From contig NW_004955487.1 of NCBI RefSeq assembly GCF_000276665.1, positions 6,739,593 through 6,803,592 of the forward strand: a stretch of DNA of 64,000 nt, in the 5' to 3' direction. Shown here piece by piece: positions 44,591 through 55,659 of this stretch. Both the position numbers and the translations under genes were made by a program. Positions within the stretch are counted from its first letter, which is position 1; every line of letters starts with the position of its first letter. Origin of the DNA: Chinchilla lanigera. Lineage: Eukaryota; Chordata; Mammalia; Rodentia; Chinchillidae. Below the pieces are notes generated by a model. That model searched no databases. It had not been told where the DNA came from and saw only the letters and a program-made list of their open reading frames with translations.

Positions 44591-44830
44591 AGAGTAGCCA
44601 GGCATGGGTGGTTCATGCCTATAATACTATTATTCTGGGAGTCTGTGGCAGGAGAATCACAAGTTCAAGGCCAGGTAGAATTTAGAAACTGTGTTACTTA
44701 GAAACTGTGGAAACCTTGTCCCAAAATGAGAAAGTGAATAAAGGGCTAGGGATGCAGCTCATTGGGAAGGTCCTGGGTTCAATTTCCACCACAAGAAAGA
44801 AAGAAGGAGAGGAAGGAAGAAAAAAAATAA
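44591..44830 (+). repeat. B1-dID composite SINE with (GAAA)/(GGAA) tail
   Basis: 'gccaggcatgggtggttcat', 'aggccaggtagaatttagaa', 'ccttgtcccaaaatgagaaa', then ID 'ggctagggatgcagctcatt', 'gtcctgggttcaatttccac'. The tail is 'agaaagaaagaaggagagg', an early stage of purine expansion. Confidence 0.85.
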
Positions 44831-45879
44831 AGGAGTTGTATTATATCCAAGTCTGTATTAAATTCATTATAGGAGACTCTCTCCCAATATTCTATTTTTA
44901 AAATCAGAATAGTGTTTGAGAACAGATGTTAGCATGTAGCAACCTCAGTAAATATTAGTACTGGACCCCACAGAGATCACTTAATGGAATCATTAACAAA
45001 GAAGGCAAAGAAATTTAATTTAGCCATGGTTATTCCTGGGCAGGGAGCTTAAATCCCTCCCTTGCATGTTGTCACGGATAGGACTTTAAAAATCCCTTTA
45101 AGGAAGCAAAGGAGAAAGAGATTTACACTGGGACGAACATGAAGCGTGAATGGAAAGTATGGCTTGGAAACACGTTTCCAGTGACGACATCTAAGGACTG
45201 GGGGAGGCTGCCCAGTGCAGCTCAGCCGCCAGGAAGATGAGGCTTGTGGCTCCGGGAGGAAAACCTGCCCAAGAAGAAGGCATGACGTCGAGGAGACTGA
45301 TGAATTTGAACAACTGGGTGCCGCAGAATGAGAGAGAATCCCGGCTTCAATAAGTGATGTCATTCGCCATCCATAGCTGATTTGAAATGGAAGTTTTTCA
45401 TGGTTTGGTCATGTTAGTACTTGCACAGATACCCTATGGGATGTGCACACATCCGTGTCTTGGACACCCCGCCTGGGAAGAGGGGGCCCCAGCTCTTGTG
45501 TATTGGTCCACTGATGGTCAACATCCCTGCCCTAAGTCACGATGGACAGTCCCTCTTCCAAATGAGCTCGATTTGAGGATCATTAGCTTCTCAGCATCTT
45601 GTAGAGTATCTGACATGTGCTGGACCGAGGAACTCATGTTGCAAACTAAATGCCCCTCCTGAACCCTCAGTTTTCCCCTAGTAGAGTAAGGTGGCTTGGA
45701 CCCCTCTTCCCCTTGTCCTTTGAACCCAGACATTCCAAGAGTCTGTCACCTGGAGCACTGTGTCCTGCACATTCCTTGGAGAAGACTAGGGGTATGAGAA
45801 GGCAAACTGCCAAGGCTGAATGGCCCCTTTGTGGCAGTCTCCCCTCCCTCCTACCCTCGTCCAGGTTTCCTGTGGGAAG
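44831..45879. other. Unassigned, GC-richer DNA
   Basis: Bases 45130-45340 are GC-richer with several CpGs and a CRE-like TGACGTCG (45283-45290), unusual for this window. No splice or frame evidence makes it an exon. Nearby frames overlap on both strands. Confidence 0.35.
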
Positions 45880-46330
45880 AGGGGCAGCGAGGCTTTAGGG
45901 CATGTTTTGCTAATGTGAGAATCAAAGGCCTGGCAGGTGTTAATAGCAGCCATGCTGCTGCAGAAAGCTCCGCTCCGCAGAGCTCTATTCTGGTTAGTGC
46001 TGGTTTGATTGGCTCTCCTGACACCAGCTAACGCTTTGTTTCCTTTCACCTTTTGGCTGGAAGGAACCCAGTGAGTTGAAGTAAAGTTTCCTAGGGATTA
46101 GGACGCAAACCCCATCTTCCTGTGCCCAAATCCCGGACTGGGAGTCAGCAGGCTAAGGAAGGACAGAGAAGGGGCTGCCGCTCAGCGCACAGGAACCGCA
46201 GCTGCCTGTGTTCCAGATGCGGTGGGGAAGGAGGCACCTTCAGAGAGACACTGATTGCCAACAAGGGCCCGTCTCTGCCAGGCACAGTAATTAACACTGT
46301 CGCCTGGAGTCCTGCTCTGTAAGGAAGCAG
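45880..46330. promoter_or_regulatory. Candidate conserved non-coding element, GC-rich
   Basis: Non-repetitive. Contains AGGTGTTA (45935-45942, T-box type), 'gctgctgcagaaagctccgc', 'tctggttagtgctggtttga' and 'gtaattaacactgtc'. The texture resembles developmental enhancers more than degenerate repeats. Frames overlap on both strands and none is convincing. Confidence 0.28.
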
Positions 46331-46700
46331 AATGACTTTCTCTGCCCTGCTCATAAAATCCCCAACTGAAACAGCTCTGCCTGGCTGGTCTAGTTCTCAG
46401 CTCCAGAGTAAGCCCATTCAGGTCCCTGCAAAAACAGGTGACATCACCAACAGCAACCATGGGACCCCTTCTTTCCAGGACTTCCACTGGCAGTGTGTCC
46501 CCTCTAACTACAAACTTACAGAGAAGTGGGTGGTGACAGTGATGCTATGGGTGCTGGCCAGGTGTGGACATGAAGTAGAGACAAAGCATGGTCCTCAGGG
46601 TGATAAAACCTGACAGCTGGGCCGGACCTGGGTCAGTGTCACCCCAGAGCAAGCTGTTTGTCCATAGTCTCAGGGCTGATTTTATGGAGCACAGGAAGGC
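46331..46700. other. Unassigned DNA
   Basis: No gene or repeat recognised. Confidence 0.35.
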
Positions 46701-46701
46701 C

Positions 46702-46898
46702 AAAGTATTGTCAGTTTGGGCATGGTGACCCATCCCTGCCATCCCAGGACTCTGAGAGGCTGAGGCAGGAGGATTGCAAGTTTGAACCCAGTCCTATGGA
46801 ACTTAGAAACCTAATGAGACCCTGTCTCAAGTTAAAAATAGAAAGGACCCAGAATGTGGAGCAGTGCAAAGGCCTTCGGTTTGATCCACAGTGTGAGC
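46702..46898 (+). repeat. B1-dID composite SINE
   Basis: 'tttgggcatggtgacccatc', 'gaggctgaggcaggaggatt', 'acttagaaacctaatgagac', then the ID half 'cagaatgtggagcagtgcaa' and 'ttcggtttgatccacagtg'. Confidence 0.85.
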
Positions 46899-47079
46899 AA
46901 AAAGAAAAAAGGTTTTGCTTTGTTCTACTCCATAATTCACCACTGATATTATTGAACATCTCAAAAGCTCAGTTAATTTATCTATAAATTGACAATAATG
47001 ATATTCTCATGAGATTTCTGGAAGGCATAAGTGCCAAGAACAAGCAAAGCACCTTTAGGCACTGAGCAAATATGAGTCT

Positions 47080-47170
47080 ACTTCTTCTTTCTTTCTTTAT
47101 CACTTTCTTTCTTTCTTTCTCTGTTTCTTTCTTTCTTTTCTCTTTCTCTTTTTCTTTCTTCTTTTCTTTC
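47080..47170. repeat. (TTTC)n pyrimidine tract
   Basis: Interrupted tttc/ttct units abutting the left end of the minus-strand B1-dID. The KEKEK-like minus-strand frame here is an artefact. Confidence 0.92.
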
Positions 47171-47364
47171 ATAGCTGGGATTGAATCAGGATCTTCATGC
47201 TGATCTACATCCCCTGACCTTTTCTGTTTTATTTTTTCATTTTAAAAACAGGGTCTCACTAAGTCCTAAAGTTGCCCAGGCTGGACGTGAACTTGAGATT
47301 TTCCTGCTTCAGCCTCCTGGAACATTGGAATTAGAGGCTTTTGCCACCACACCTGGTACTTTTC
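47171..47364 (-). repeat. B1-dID composite SINE, minus orientation
   Basis: ID half 'agctgggattgaatcaggat', 'ctgatctacatcccctgacc'; B1 half 'acagggtctcactaagtcct', 'gttgcccaggctggacgtga', 'cctgcttcagcctcctggaa'. Confidence 0.85.
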
Positions 47365-48362
47365 CTTTTGCCAACCTCCCTCTGGTTGTCAATCTGATGC
47401 TTCATGTTGGACCCCCCCTTTGTCATAGAAAAGGGCCTCAGACATCTGTAAACTTGCTGGGTGTTGTTTTCCTTCTATATGCAAATGTAGGCTGGGGCTC
47501 AGACCTCCAGGAACATCCTTTCACTGAAGAGACAGACCTTGCTCTTGCCCTGCTCCTGTTTCTGCTCTTGGGACAGAATGCATCTGGGGCTTAATGCTCT
47601 CTGGACTTTTATAGCTTTAAAGCTACAGTGTTGGAGGCACTGGTTAGTGTGAAGTAGACATGTTGATTTGGGGTGCAAGAACAACACTAATTTGTGTCAA
47701 ATTTAGATGCTAAACTCAAAAAGACGGAGGAGGGCCAGAACTTCTTTATAGTCAACTGCTAAAATTTTGTCAATTTTTTTTTGTGAGCTCAACTCCAAGC
47801 ACACGTACACAGTTCCTTCTTTCATTTGCATTTTGTTTCAGTAACACACTTCTGATTCAATCACTTTTTCATTTACTTCTTGTGTTGTCTAAGTAACTAA
47901 TGTTGAAAAATCCTCCAGCACTGGGAGCTTGGTGGCATCAGGAGGATATGGGTAGAGCCCATTGCATAATTCAGGTTCAGTGCAAGTGTAGGAGCCCTTG
48001 CTCAGGCACTGTTTAGAATTTCACACGGTGACTAAAGATAAAGCAAGGCAGGGCTCTTCTGGGGGACTTCGTGCAATGCTACAAATATCAGTTGTCTGAG
48101 ATCTTTAGGCCTGGACCCCATCCATAGATTCTCTAAGATATGCACTCAAAGCTAATCCAAGAGGAATTCATGCAGTCTGGAGCAAGCCACTGAACATTCA
48201 CTCCCGACTTGTTTAATGCAGGGCTAATTCAGATGCCTCTCCCAGTCAGGAGTACAAGGATTTACAAAGGCAGACAAGTTGTTTTACTTTTATACCTGAG
48301 CAGAGCAGATACTCTTCCAGGTAGAAGGCATTTAGTAAGAGGTTAAGTAAATAGGAAATGTA
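47365..48362. other. Unassigned DNA; possible MER5-like trace near 48100
   Basis: 'tttaggcctggaccccatcc' then 'atagattctctaagata' resembles a MER5-type hAT fragment, but it is too short to call firmly. No gene. Confidence 0.3.
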
Positions 48363-48363
48363 G

Positions 48364-48908
48364 TCAAAAACACAGTGAACATCTGAATTTTTAAAATTTA
48401 TTACACTAAAAAACATATTGCCATGAATCCCTCTCAAAATCTTTCCCCCACTCTGATCACACTCATCCCATCATCCTTGATGCTTTCTGTAGCAGCTCTG
48501 GAGTCCTCTTTCCTGAGGGTCTTTAGTTGTCCTATCCTGGATGCCTCCAGCTCCTGAATGGATTTAAAACATTTTCCTTTCCTGGTCATTTTGACTTTGG
48601 GGAAGAGCCAGAAGTCATGTGGTGCTGGGTCTGGTGACCAAGGTGGATGAGGACACAGCATCATGTTTTTATAAGCCTGCCTTTCTATTGGGTAGCACAT
48701 GGCAGCAGCAGGCACTGTATCTTTCATTACACTTTGTAAAGACTCTCAAGAAAGAAGACTGCCAGAGCTGCTGCACAAAGTAGCAAGAAGGATGGGATGA
48801 GTGTGTTGGAAGCTAGGAGGTAGTTTTTTGAGGAAGATTAAGGGCAATGTGTCTTTATTGTGTTTTTTTTTTTTTTTAAAAAAACTTTAAACTACAGTGT
48901 ATATGTTG
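48364..48908. mobile_element. Foldback mariner-like element (copy M2)
   Basis: The long minus arm (to about 48715) encodes, with frame breaks, the end of a mariner transposase: a residual 'CPHPPWSPDPAPHDFWLFPK' block, comparable to the mariner 'HPPYSPDLAP' motif that holds a catalytic acidic residue, then 'KGKCFKSIQELEASRIGQLK'. A junction with 'ggcagcagcaggcactgtat' follows, then a short plus arm (from about 48737: 'taaagactctcaagaaagaa', 'gatgggatgagtgtgttgga', 'gggcaatgtgtctttattgt'). Same architecture as M1. The DDD/DDE core is missing, so it is non-autonomous. Confidence 0.78.
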
Positions 48909-49124
48909 ATTGCTCCTTGTACACAGTCTGGTTGAACTACTTCCATGGTGGAGACAGATAATATGATACACAGTGTGTAGTCCAGGGCAATGGTATATTT
49001 GGTAGAGGTGATGGTATATCTGGAAGAGAAGTTTCCTGTGTGTATATCTTTCCTATATAATGGCTACACAGCCTAAAAATACTGTAATGGCCTAACCTTA
49101 ATTTTCTTCAATTGTTATGACAGG

Positions 49125-49470
49125 AAACTTTAACTGTCAATTTTATTGGCAAGGTTCTATTGGCTTAGAAACCACCTACAGTATTAGAAAGCACACTTGT
49201 AAGTATGTCTGGGTGACTTGTGGAGCAGTGACCTTGGAGTCTATATCTTGTCTCTGATCCTTTCTCTTTGGCAGTGTACCCTGCTCTGCCTCCAGGCTAC
49301 CAGAAACTGAGCAGCCTTGCTCCCCGAACTCCCTTCCACCATGATGTTCCTGCCTTGGAGCAACTGACCAGGGACTGAATCTCCCAAAACCATGAGCTAC
49401 ATAAATATCTCCTCCTTTAAGTTGGGGGTGTTGGGCAATTTGTTCCAGGAATGGGAAAGCCGAGTAATAG
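49125..49470 (+). mobile_element. LTR with MLT2-like start and MaLR-like end
   Basis: The 5' part 'actttaactgtcaattttat', 'tggcaaggttctattgg' resembles MLT2-type LTRs. The 3' part 'ctaccagaaactgagcagcc', 'ccaccatgatgttcctgcct', 'gagcaactgaccagggactg' and 'tgttccaggaatgggaaag' resembles the MaLR LTRs here. It may be a hybrid or two joined fragments. Confidence 0.6.
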
Positions 49471-50760
49471 GTCTATTGACATCACAAGCATAGGAATTTC
49501 TAGGCTCTGGCTTGGCTGACTAAATAGTGACATAAGGATGCATGGATGCTCTAGGAGTGTAGCAGAAGGAGACAGCAAGCACAGAGCCCCTTCTTCATAC
49601 TGTGTTCAACCTACAGCAGGTTGAACCTCTGTCACTCTGGAAGACATAGGCTGCCACCATAGGCAGTTTTTCTACCAGTTATAATCAACCCCTGACACCA
49701 ACAAGGGGGATCCAGAATGTGGTTCCTAAGATGATGGAAAGGGTGGTGGTCCTCTCTTTTCAATGAAGAATGTAGTATATGGAAATGGTAGACAAGCTGA
49801 GGGTCCAAACCAACTCCATATGTACATAATATTAAGTTTCTCAACATCTCTGATGTGCATGCAGGAACCCACTTACTGGAGCCTGCATCTGTAATTCTGA
49901 GAGGTTGGCATGTCTCTATCAGTCATGTTTATGGAGAAACTGAAACTCAGAACAATCAAATGTCCTTCCCAAGTGAACACTCAACATTAGAAGTTCATGC
50001 TCCAGTCAGCCCTGTTTCCAGTGCACATGGCTGGGGTATCTGCATCTTCTTTAGTGAAATGGAAAACAAACCTCTTTCTGGCAGAAGTCATGGGCCGTTG
50101 AAAGTCATATGTGGGGGTGGACATAAAACCACGAAATCTGTGAAGCACTGAAATCAAAATGAAGGACCATTAGCTCTAGTAGATAAAAATATAGATACAA
50201 ATCCACATTTTATTTTTAAATAGGAATTAGGAAAATAAAGCTATGTGTGCTTTATTCTGTATTTTTTAACCCAATCTTAAGGCAGTTACTTTCATTTTTG
50301 TTATCTGGTCATAGTAACCACATAAAGAACTAGGAGGAAGAATTTTAAGGACAGGGAAGGGAGTCAGGAAAGAAGTAGGCAAGGGAGAGGGGAGTAAAGA
50401 AATTGAAAGTCATCAGATGCTTTATGTGCATGTATCAGTTCCCCCAAAACAAATCTTACTATTCTGGGTTGCAAACATACATTAAAAAAGAAAAAAAAGC
50501 ACCTATGTTTATTGTGGAAAATATAGAGACAAAAATAATAGGAAATAACTATAACTCCAAACTCCAATGAGAAATACTTATATCTTCTGTTTTCTGTGTA
50601 TGGGTCTCTAGCATGTGTTGTTGAAAAAATATTAAATAACACACATACACATACTATTTGCACTTTTCTCTTGAAAGTTGTCACTCATCTAACTGTTTAT
50701 TTTAGCTGGGTTTTGAATTTTTTAAACATATGCTAGATCCTGGGAAAATCAGGACAACAC
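49471..50760. other. Unassigned DNA; donor copy of a 45 bp duplication
   Basis: Bases 49623-49667 recur at 50806-50850. The 98-residue frame at 49855-50151 shows no known domain. Otherwise ordinary. Confidence 0.4.
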
Positions 50761-50764
50761 AGAG

Positions 50765-50936
50765 AATAAAGGCAAGCAGACCTGAGCAACTTAGGAAATT
50801 AGCAAGAACCTCTGTCACTCTGGAAGACACAGGCTGCCACCATAAGCAGTCTCAAAATTAATGATAATAATAATAATAAAGCGGGGTTATAGCACAGTGC
50901 AAAGGCCCTGGGTTCAATCCCCAGTACTGGAAACAA
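50765..50936 (+). repeat. B1-dID SINE interrupted by a 45 bp copied segment
   Basis: The B1 'agcaacttaggaaattagcaag' part and the 'gtctcaaaattaatg' part are normally adjacent ('agcaagaccctgtctcaaaat'). Here bases 50806-50850 sit between them. The ID half follows: 'cggggttatagcacagtgca', 'ccctgggttcaatccccagt'. Confidence 0.75.
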
Positions 50937-51430
50937 ACAAAGAAACAAGAAAACAAAAATCTAGCAAAGCAGGTTTGTGCAGAAAAGTCAATTATAAGAA
51001 TAGTTTAGACAATTCTGACGGGAGTTGTTGGAAGGGTTTGCCAAGAAAGGATATGTGAGATTAAGCCAGGAGTCATTAAGAGGAAGAAGAAGATAGTGCC
51101 AGGAACAACCTTCCAAGGGGCAGGAGAGACCACAGTGCATTGTAGGTATAAGAAGCCAGAAATGAAATCCCTATCATCAGAGCTAAAGCAACAGTGAAGT
51201 GAGAGAAGATGGATTTTCTCACATCATTTAAACTTTATATAAAACATGACTTTGAGTATCTGGGGCAAGTCTTAACTGAAAAACTTTAAACCACCAGGGA
51301 ATAGGTAGTAGATAATCTTTCCACTAGGCTTACAACTGGGAGGCGTTTTGTCCATGAAGAGAAAAGATTTCACCCAAATTTCTTTCCTCCTTTCTTTTCT
51401 CCAGGTTGTCTCCCTTCTTCTTTCTTCTGT
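50937..51430. other. Unassigned DNA
   Basis: No repeat or gene recognised. Confidence 0.35.
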
Positions 51431-51431
51431 T

Positions 51432-51622
51432 TTTGCAGTACCAGAGATTCAGCCTAGACTTTTGGACTCAATTGCATCTCTAGCCTTTTTTAGTTTTTAT
51501 TTGAGACAGGATCTCACTAAATCACTAAGTTGCCCAGGTTGTGCTTAAACTTATGACCCTCCAGCCTCAGCCTCCCAGAATATTGACTTGACAGGTGTGT
51601 GTCGCCATGTTTACCTGAGTTG
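51432..51622 (-). repeat. B1-dID composite SINE, minus orientation
   Basis: ID half 'cagtaccagagattcagcct', 'attgcatctctagcc'; B1 half 'gagacaggatctcactaaat', 'cactaagttgcccaggttgt', 'ccagcctcagcctcccagaa'. Confidence 0.85.
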
Positions 51623-51833
51623 ACCCAACTTTTTAAGGGATTTTGTTATTACTGTCTCCATCAATCTGCTCCACAGAGGTCAGAAAATGTTGCCTAAAAC
51701 TATTGTGGTGGAAGATAAATATCTTGCATTCTTTGATTTGTTTGCATATGTCTTTGACTTGTCTTGATTTTCCCCAGATCCTTCCAAATCTCAGTGTAAA
51801 GAATGTGTTGTATTTCCTTATGATACAGAGCAC

Positions 51834-52228
51834 TGTGGTTTGTATCTTAAATGTCTCTCAAAGCTCCCAATACCAAAGGTTTGGTAACCAACATGGGTCA
51901 CTACTGGAGGAGTGAGTATTTGCCACTTATGGTAGATGGGGCCTAGCAGAAGGAAGTTGGTCACTGGGGGTATGGCTTGGAAAGAGATTTTGGGATCCTG
52001 GCCCTTTTTTTCTCCTCTATCTTTGCTTGTGGTTGCTGTGAAGTCAACTGGTTTCCTTTGCCAAGTGATTCTGAAATGATGCTCTACCTTGCCACAACTC
52101 TAAAAGCAGTGCAGTATTCAAGCAACCATGAACTGAACCCTCTGAAACTCTGAGCCAAAATAAATCTTTTCTCCTCATAAGTTGATCTCAGGTATTCTGT
52201 CATAGACATGGAAATCTGACTCACACTG
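51834..52228 (+). mobile_element. MaLR-type solo LTR
   Basis: 'ctgtggtttgtatcttaaat' 5' end, 'agatggggcctagcagaagg', 'gaaccctctgaaactctgag', 'ccaaaataaatcttttctcc' and a 3' end 'tctgtcatagacatgg'. Close in layout to the copy at 10212. Confidence 0.8.
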
Positions 52229-52392
52229 ATCTTTTGTCAACATCTAGCATTTGAGTCCCTGAAGGGGAAGCCAATCCCTCAACATTTCTTGTGCTTAGAA
52301 GAGTCTATCTCCAGCTCCCAGAGGAAGACAAGCTAAGGTGGAGGACATTGATGTCAGGTAGAGTGTGTGGTGACTACCTCTGTCTTGAGTGG

Positions 52393-52482
52393 GGAATTTA
52401 GGGACCCATTTAACCTCTTCAGGCCTCAGTTTCCTAACTGGCACAAAAGCATTGATGAATGTGAAGATTAACATAAAATGGG
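52393..52482 (+). repeat. MIR SINE remnant
   Basis: 'catttaacctcttcaggcct', 'cagtttcctaactggcacaa', 'gaatgtgaagattaacataa' match the central MIR region. Confidence 0.6.
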
Positions 52483-52485
52483 TGT

Positions 52486-52878
52486 CTTAGTTACTCTCTC
52501 ACAATTCCAACCCCCACAACTTAAAGGAAGAGAGTTTTATTAGGGCCCACAGTTTTTACACCAGTCAACCCATAGTCAGCTAAATCCAAGGCAGATATAG
52601 CATGGTGGAAGGCTCTGGCAGAGGAGACCTGCCCAGGTCTTGGTGGCCAGGAAGCAGAGAAAGAAGGGAGGAGCCAAGAAGGGAGTTTATCCTCCAAAAG
52701 CATGGCCTCCAGTGACCACCTTTTCCAGCCAGGTCCCACCTCCTGCAGGACATTCAGCTGTGAACCCCTCCATGCGTGAATCCACTGATGAACACAGTAC
52801 CCCTGATCCAATCACCTTCCAAATGTCCACCTCTGAACACATGAGAGTCTGGCAATATTCTAAATCCAAACCATAACG
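52486..52878 (-). mobile_element. MaLR-type solo LTR, minus orientation
   Basis: 'tcttagttactctctcacaa', 'acttaaaggaagagagtttt', 'gccaggaagcagagaaagaa', 'gtgaatccactgatgaacac', 'gatccaatcaccttccaaat' and 'ccaaaccataac' at the reversed 5' end. Near full length. Confidence 0.85.
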
Positions 52879-53395
52879 TTGGGCAAGGATGGGGTCATGG
52901 CTCGGTGCTTGAGAAGTGCTAATAAAAAGGAGTCATTATGACCATCCTCCTAGATTGCTGTCTGCAGGGAAGAGGTCCTTGAGAGGGGATGCTAAGGCCC
53001 ATACCGTGCATGGATGTTTCCTGAGCAGACTGGTCCCCACACATGCTTGACTGGGCAACTCCTTTTTCATGGCTCTTCCTTCAGTGGAAACTGGGTTCAT
53101 GCATCAAGATAGTTGATATTTTCATTCTGTGTCTGCTACCTGAATGTGATTTCCCTGTATAAGAAAATCTCCAATAAATGATTAACTGGAGCTCCATAAT
53201 ACTTGATTTTCTGAAATATTTATTATTCAACTAGGAAACAAAAGTTCCTGCTGTGTTTGGATAAATCACGGGACACTTGAAATCCATTCATTTTTCCTTC
53301 AGGTCTCCACCCAGCCTATTTTCCCACCTTCAAGGCAATAGAATCTTTGTGAGCTCTGAGAAGGGGCAAAGGGAGAAAGCAGGGAATATAACTTA
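52879..53395. other. Unassigned DNA
   Basis: No repeat or gene recognised. Confidence 0.35.
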
Positions 53396-53397
53396 TA

Positions 53398-53592
53398 TTC
53401 AGGGCTTGCTAAATGACCAGTGCTCTTTCGTGTAAAGTTCCCCCACTTTACAGATGCTATTGTTATTTTTCCCATTCCATAGAAAAGGAAGGAGAGTTTA
53501 GACTTTTATACTAATGAGGATGTAGCTTGGCTCAGAAATACTGGAGTTGGGATTGGAATCCAAGGGTACTTGGTTCCAATGTGTCTGCTCTC
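53398..53592 (-). repeat. MIR SINE remnant, minus
   Basis: 'cccactttacagatgctatt', 'agaaaaggaaggagagttta', 'ctggagttgggattggaatc' and 'caagggtacttggttccaat' follow the reversed MIR ('cccattttacagatgaggaa ... gggatttgaaccc'). Confidence 0.6.
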
Positions 53593-53928
53593 AACTCACT
53601 CGAATGTTGTCATCAAAGTACCCCGACCTCAGTTCTGCTAAACTACAGAGGATCAAACACAAGCAAAGGCTGTGAAGGGCCAAGCTGCTTGAGTTTAGAG
53701 TCTTAAAGCTGAGAGACAGAGGTGGGTGGCATGAACTTATAGCTGAATCTGTTTTCTCCAGGAAAACCTGTGTGGGAAGCCGGAGCTCTGGGGAGAGGGT
53801 AACCTTGCTGTCTGGAAATGATGCTGGCCTGGGAAGGGACAGATTCCAAAGCTCAGTCAACTCACTTCCCTGATCAAGGTACTCACAATAGATTAATAGA
53901 CACTAAGGCCAAATTGAGAGGCTTATTT
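53593..53928. other. Unassigned DNA
   Basis: No repeat or gene recognised. Confidence 0.35.
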
Positions 53929-53931
53929 GTT

Positions 53932-54018
53932 CGCTTGTTGTGGTGCTGGAGATTGAATCCAGGGCCAAATGTATGCAACACATGTACTGTGCCACTGACC
54001 TACACTCTTACCCCCAAA
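53932..54018 (-). repeat. ID-like SINE, minus, old
   Basis: 'gtggtgctggagattgaatc', 'cagggccaaatgtatgcaac' and 'gccactgacctacactctta' fit a reversed ID of an older type with 'gtgctgg' at the B-box side. Confidence 0.7.
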
Positions 54019-54056
54019 GTCAGCATTTTGATGGTAAATGTCAATGATCCTCAGTG

Positions 54057-54407
54057 TCCTAGTTACTTCCTCATCAGTGGGATGCAATACCTGACATCCA
54101 GCATTTACAGGAGGACAGATCCATTTGGCTCACATTTTCAGTCTATGGTCAGCTGCTCCAAGGCAGAAACAGCATGGTGGAAGGGTATGGAGGAGGAAAA
54201 CTGATCACATCATGGCAGACAGGAATCAGAGAGAGAAGGGAGGAAGTGGGGAGGGAGATAAACCCTTCCCGGTCACGACTCCAGTGGTCTGAGCTTAGAG
54301 AGCACCTCTCAGAGGAGTAGTGCCCTCAACTTCAATCAACTTCCAGAAGCCCTGTCTTTGAGCATGTGAGGCTCTTGGGCAACATGTGGATAGAAACCAT
54401 AACAGTC
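54057..54407 (-). mobile_element. MaLR-type solo LTR, minus orientation
   Basis: 'cctagttacttcctcatcag', 'tgggatgcaatacctgacat', 'gctgctccaaggcagaaaca', 'catcatggcagacaggaatc', 'aatcaacttccagaagccct' and 'agaaaccataacag' at the reversed 5' end. Confidence 0.85.
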
Positions 54408-55658
54408 ACAAATCCTAGGTGACCAGGATGTTCAAAGGTCCAAAGGGACTCACTGGGATCACATGCACCGGTGTCACATTCACAGGTGTCAGCAAACCCA
54501 TGCTCCCACCTGCCACACGCTGCTGCATGTGAGCCATTGCCATTGAAGACCTGCCTTCTGCTGGAAATGGAGAGCATAGGGCCACAGAAAGCCTTGGGAA
54601 GACACAGAGAATGCATCTATCACTCAACTTGGCACAGGTGTGTGCATCAGGAGGACTTTTAGGAAGAGATGAGAACTGACTAGAAGCTTCCAGGGCATGG
54701 CAGAGCACAAGAGCAAAGTATCCCAGGCCAGGGGACCAGCATGAGTAAGGAGGCTGAGAGACGGATAAGGCATGGACAATCAAGAACTAGATTCACAAGT
54801 CCAGGGTAAATGTCACCCCAACACAGTTTTAACTTTTCTGTGTCCAGTTAATCCAGTAAATGGATTGCTCTCCCCTGGTGCAGGTACCTTAATTGTAAGA
54901 AGGAATAGTGTGATCTTTTCTCTCCGTAATCTCACAAGTCTTCATGAAGACTTCCCAACCCCTGACCTATGAAATGCCCCAGCACAAGAGTTCCTGTGCT
55001 GGTGATTTTTATTTCTCTCTTTTGTGGTGTTCCAGGTGACAGACACCTCCTGCTTTTTGCCCACTCTGCACCAGAATGTAAAGCGGTTGATGGAAAGCCA
55101 AAAAAGGCTTATTGAATAAAGCACATCTGCCCCAGTGAGTCCTGTTCATCTGAGGTGTGGTAGATCCACCTGGCCTTGAAGTGGCTCCTGTCCAATGCTG
55201 GGAGAAAAGTATCAGCCAGAGAAGAGCTGGCTGCATCCTAGGAGGACTATGATTCCGGCCAGTGGCCAAGGTGTAAACTATCCTTCCACTTGGCCATGCT
55301 TAACAGGCCTTGGTTTATGGTTCCCCAAGAGTGGGTGGAAGGAACTTGAGAGTTGTTTTTCTTTGATTTCCTGCTTCTTCTTTATTCTGGAAAAAATTTA
55401 AACAAAATTTGTTCCAAATCCAAAGGCAACAGCTGCTGTTGACTGGCATGAGGTGGGTCTCCTTCCCCTGGCTCTCCTGTCACCCAGTGAGAGGTCTAAT
55501 TTAACTAAACTCAATCGACTAGTGTATGTGGCTTTACCTACTTAAGCTGTCAGGGGAGCCTCAAACACCATTTCCTCCCTGGTTACAATTTTATGACTGC
55601 TTTGTGCCCAGCTACCTGGCTTTGAGCGGAAGACAGAGAGCTAGTTTTGATTGATCCC
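54408..55658. other. Mostly unassigned; probable L2 piece at 54645-54785
   Basis: 'cttccagggcatggcagagc', 'acaagagcaaagtatcccag', 'gaccagcatgagtaaggagg' resembles L2 ('attccaggcagagggaacagcatgtgcaaaggcc'). The remainder is unassigned; overlapping frames on both strands have no known domain. Confidence 0.4.
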
Positions 55659-55659
55659 G

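Noticed and set aside
48434..48727. Intact mariner transposase gene
   Set aside because: Only the C-terminal part is present, the frame breaks and the N-terminal and central catalytic parts are missing; it is part of a non-autonomous foldback element.
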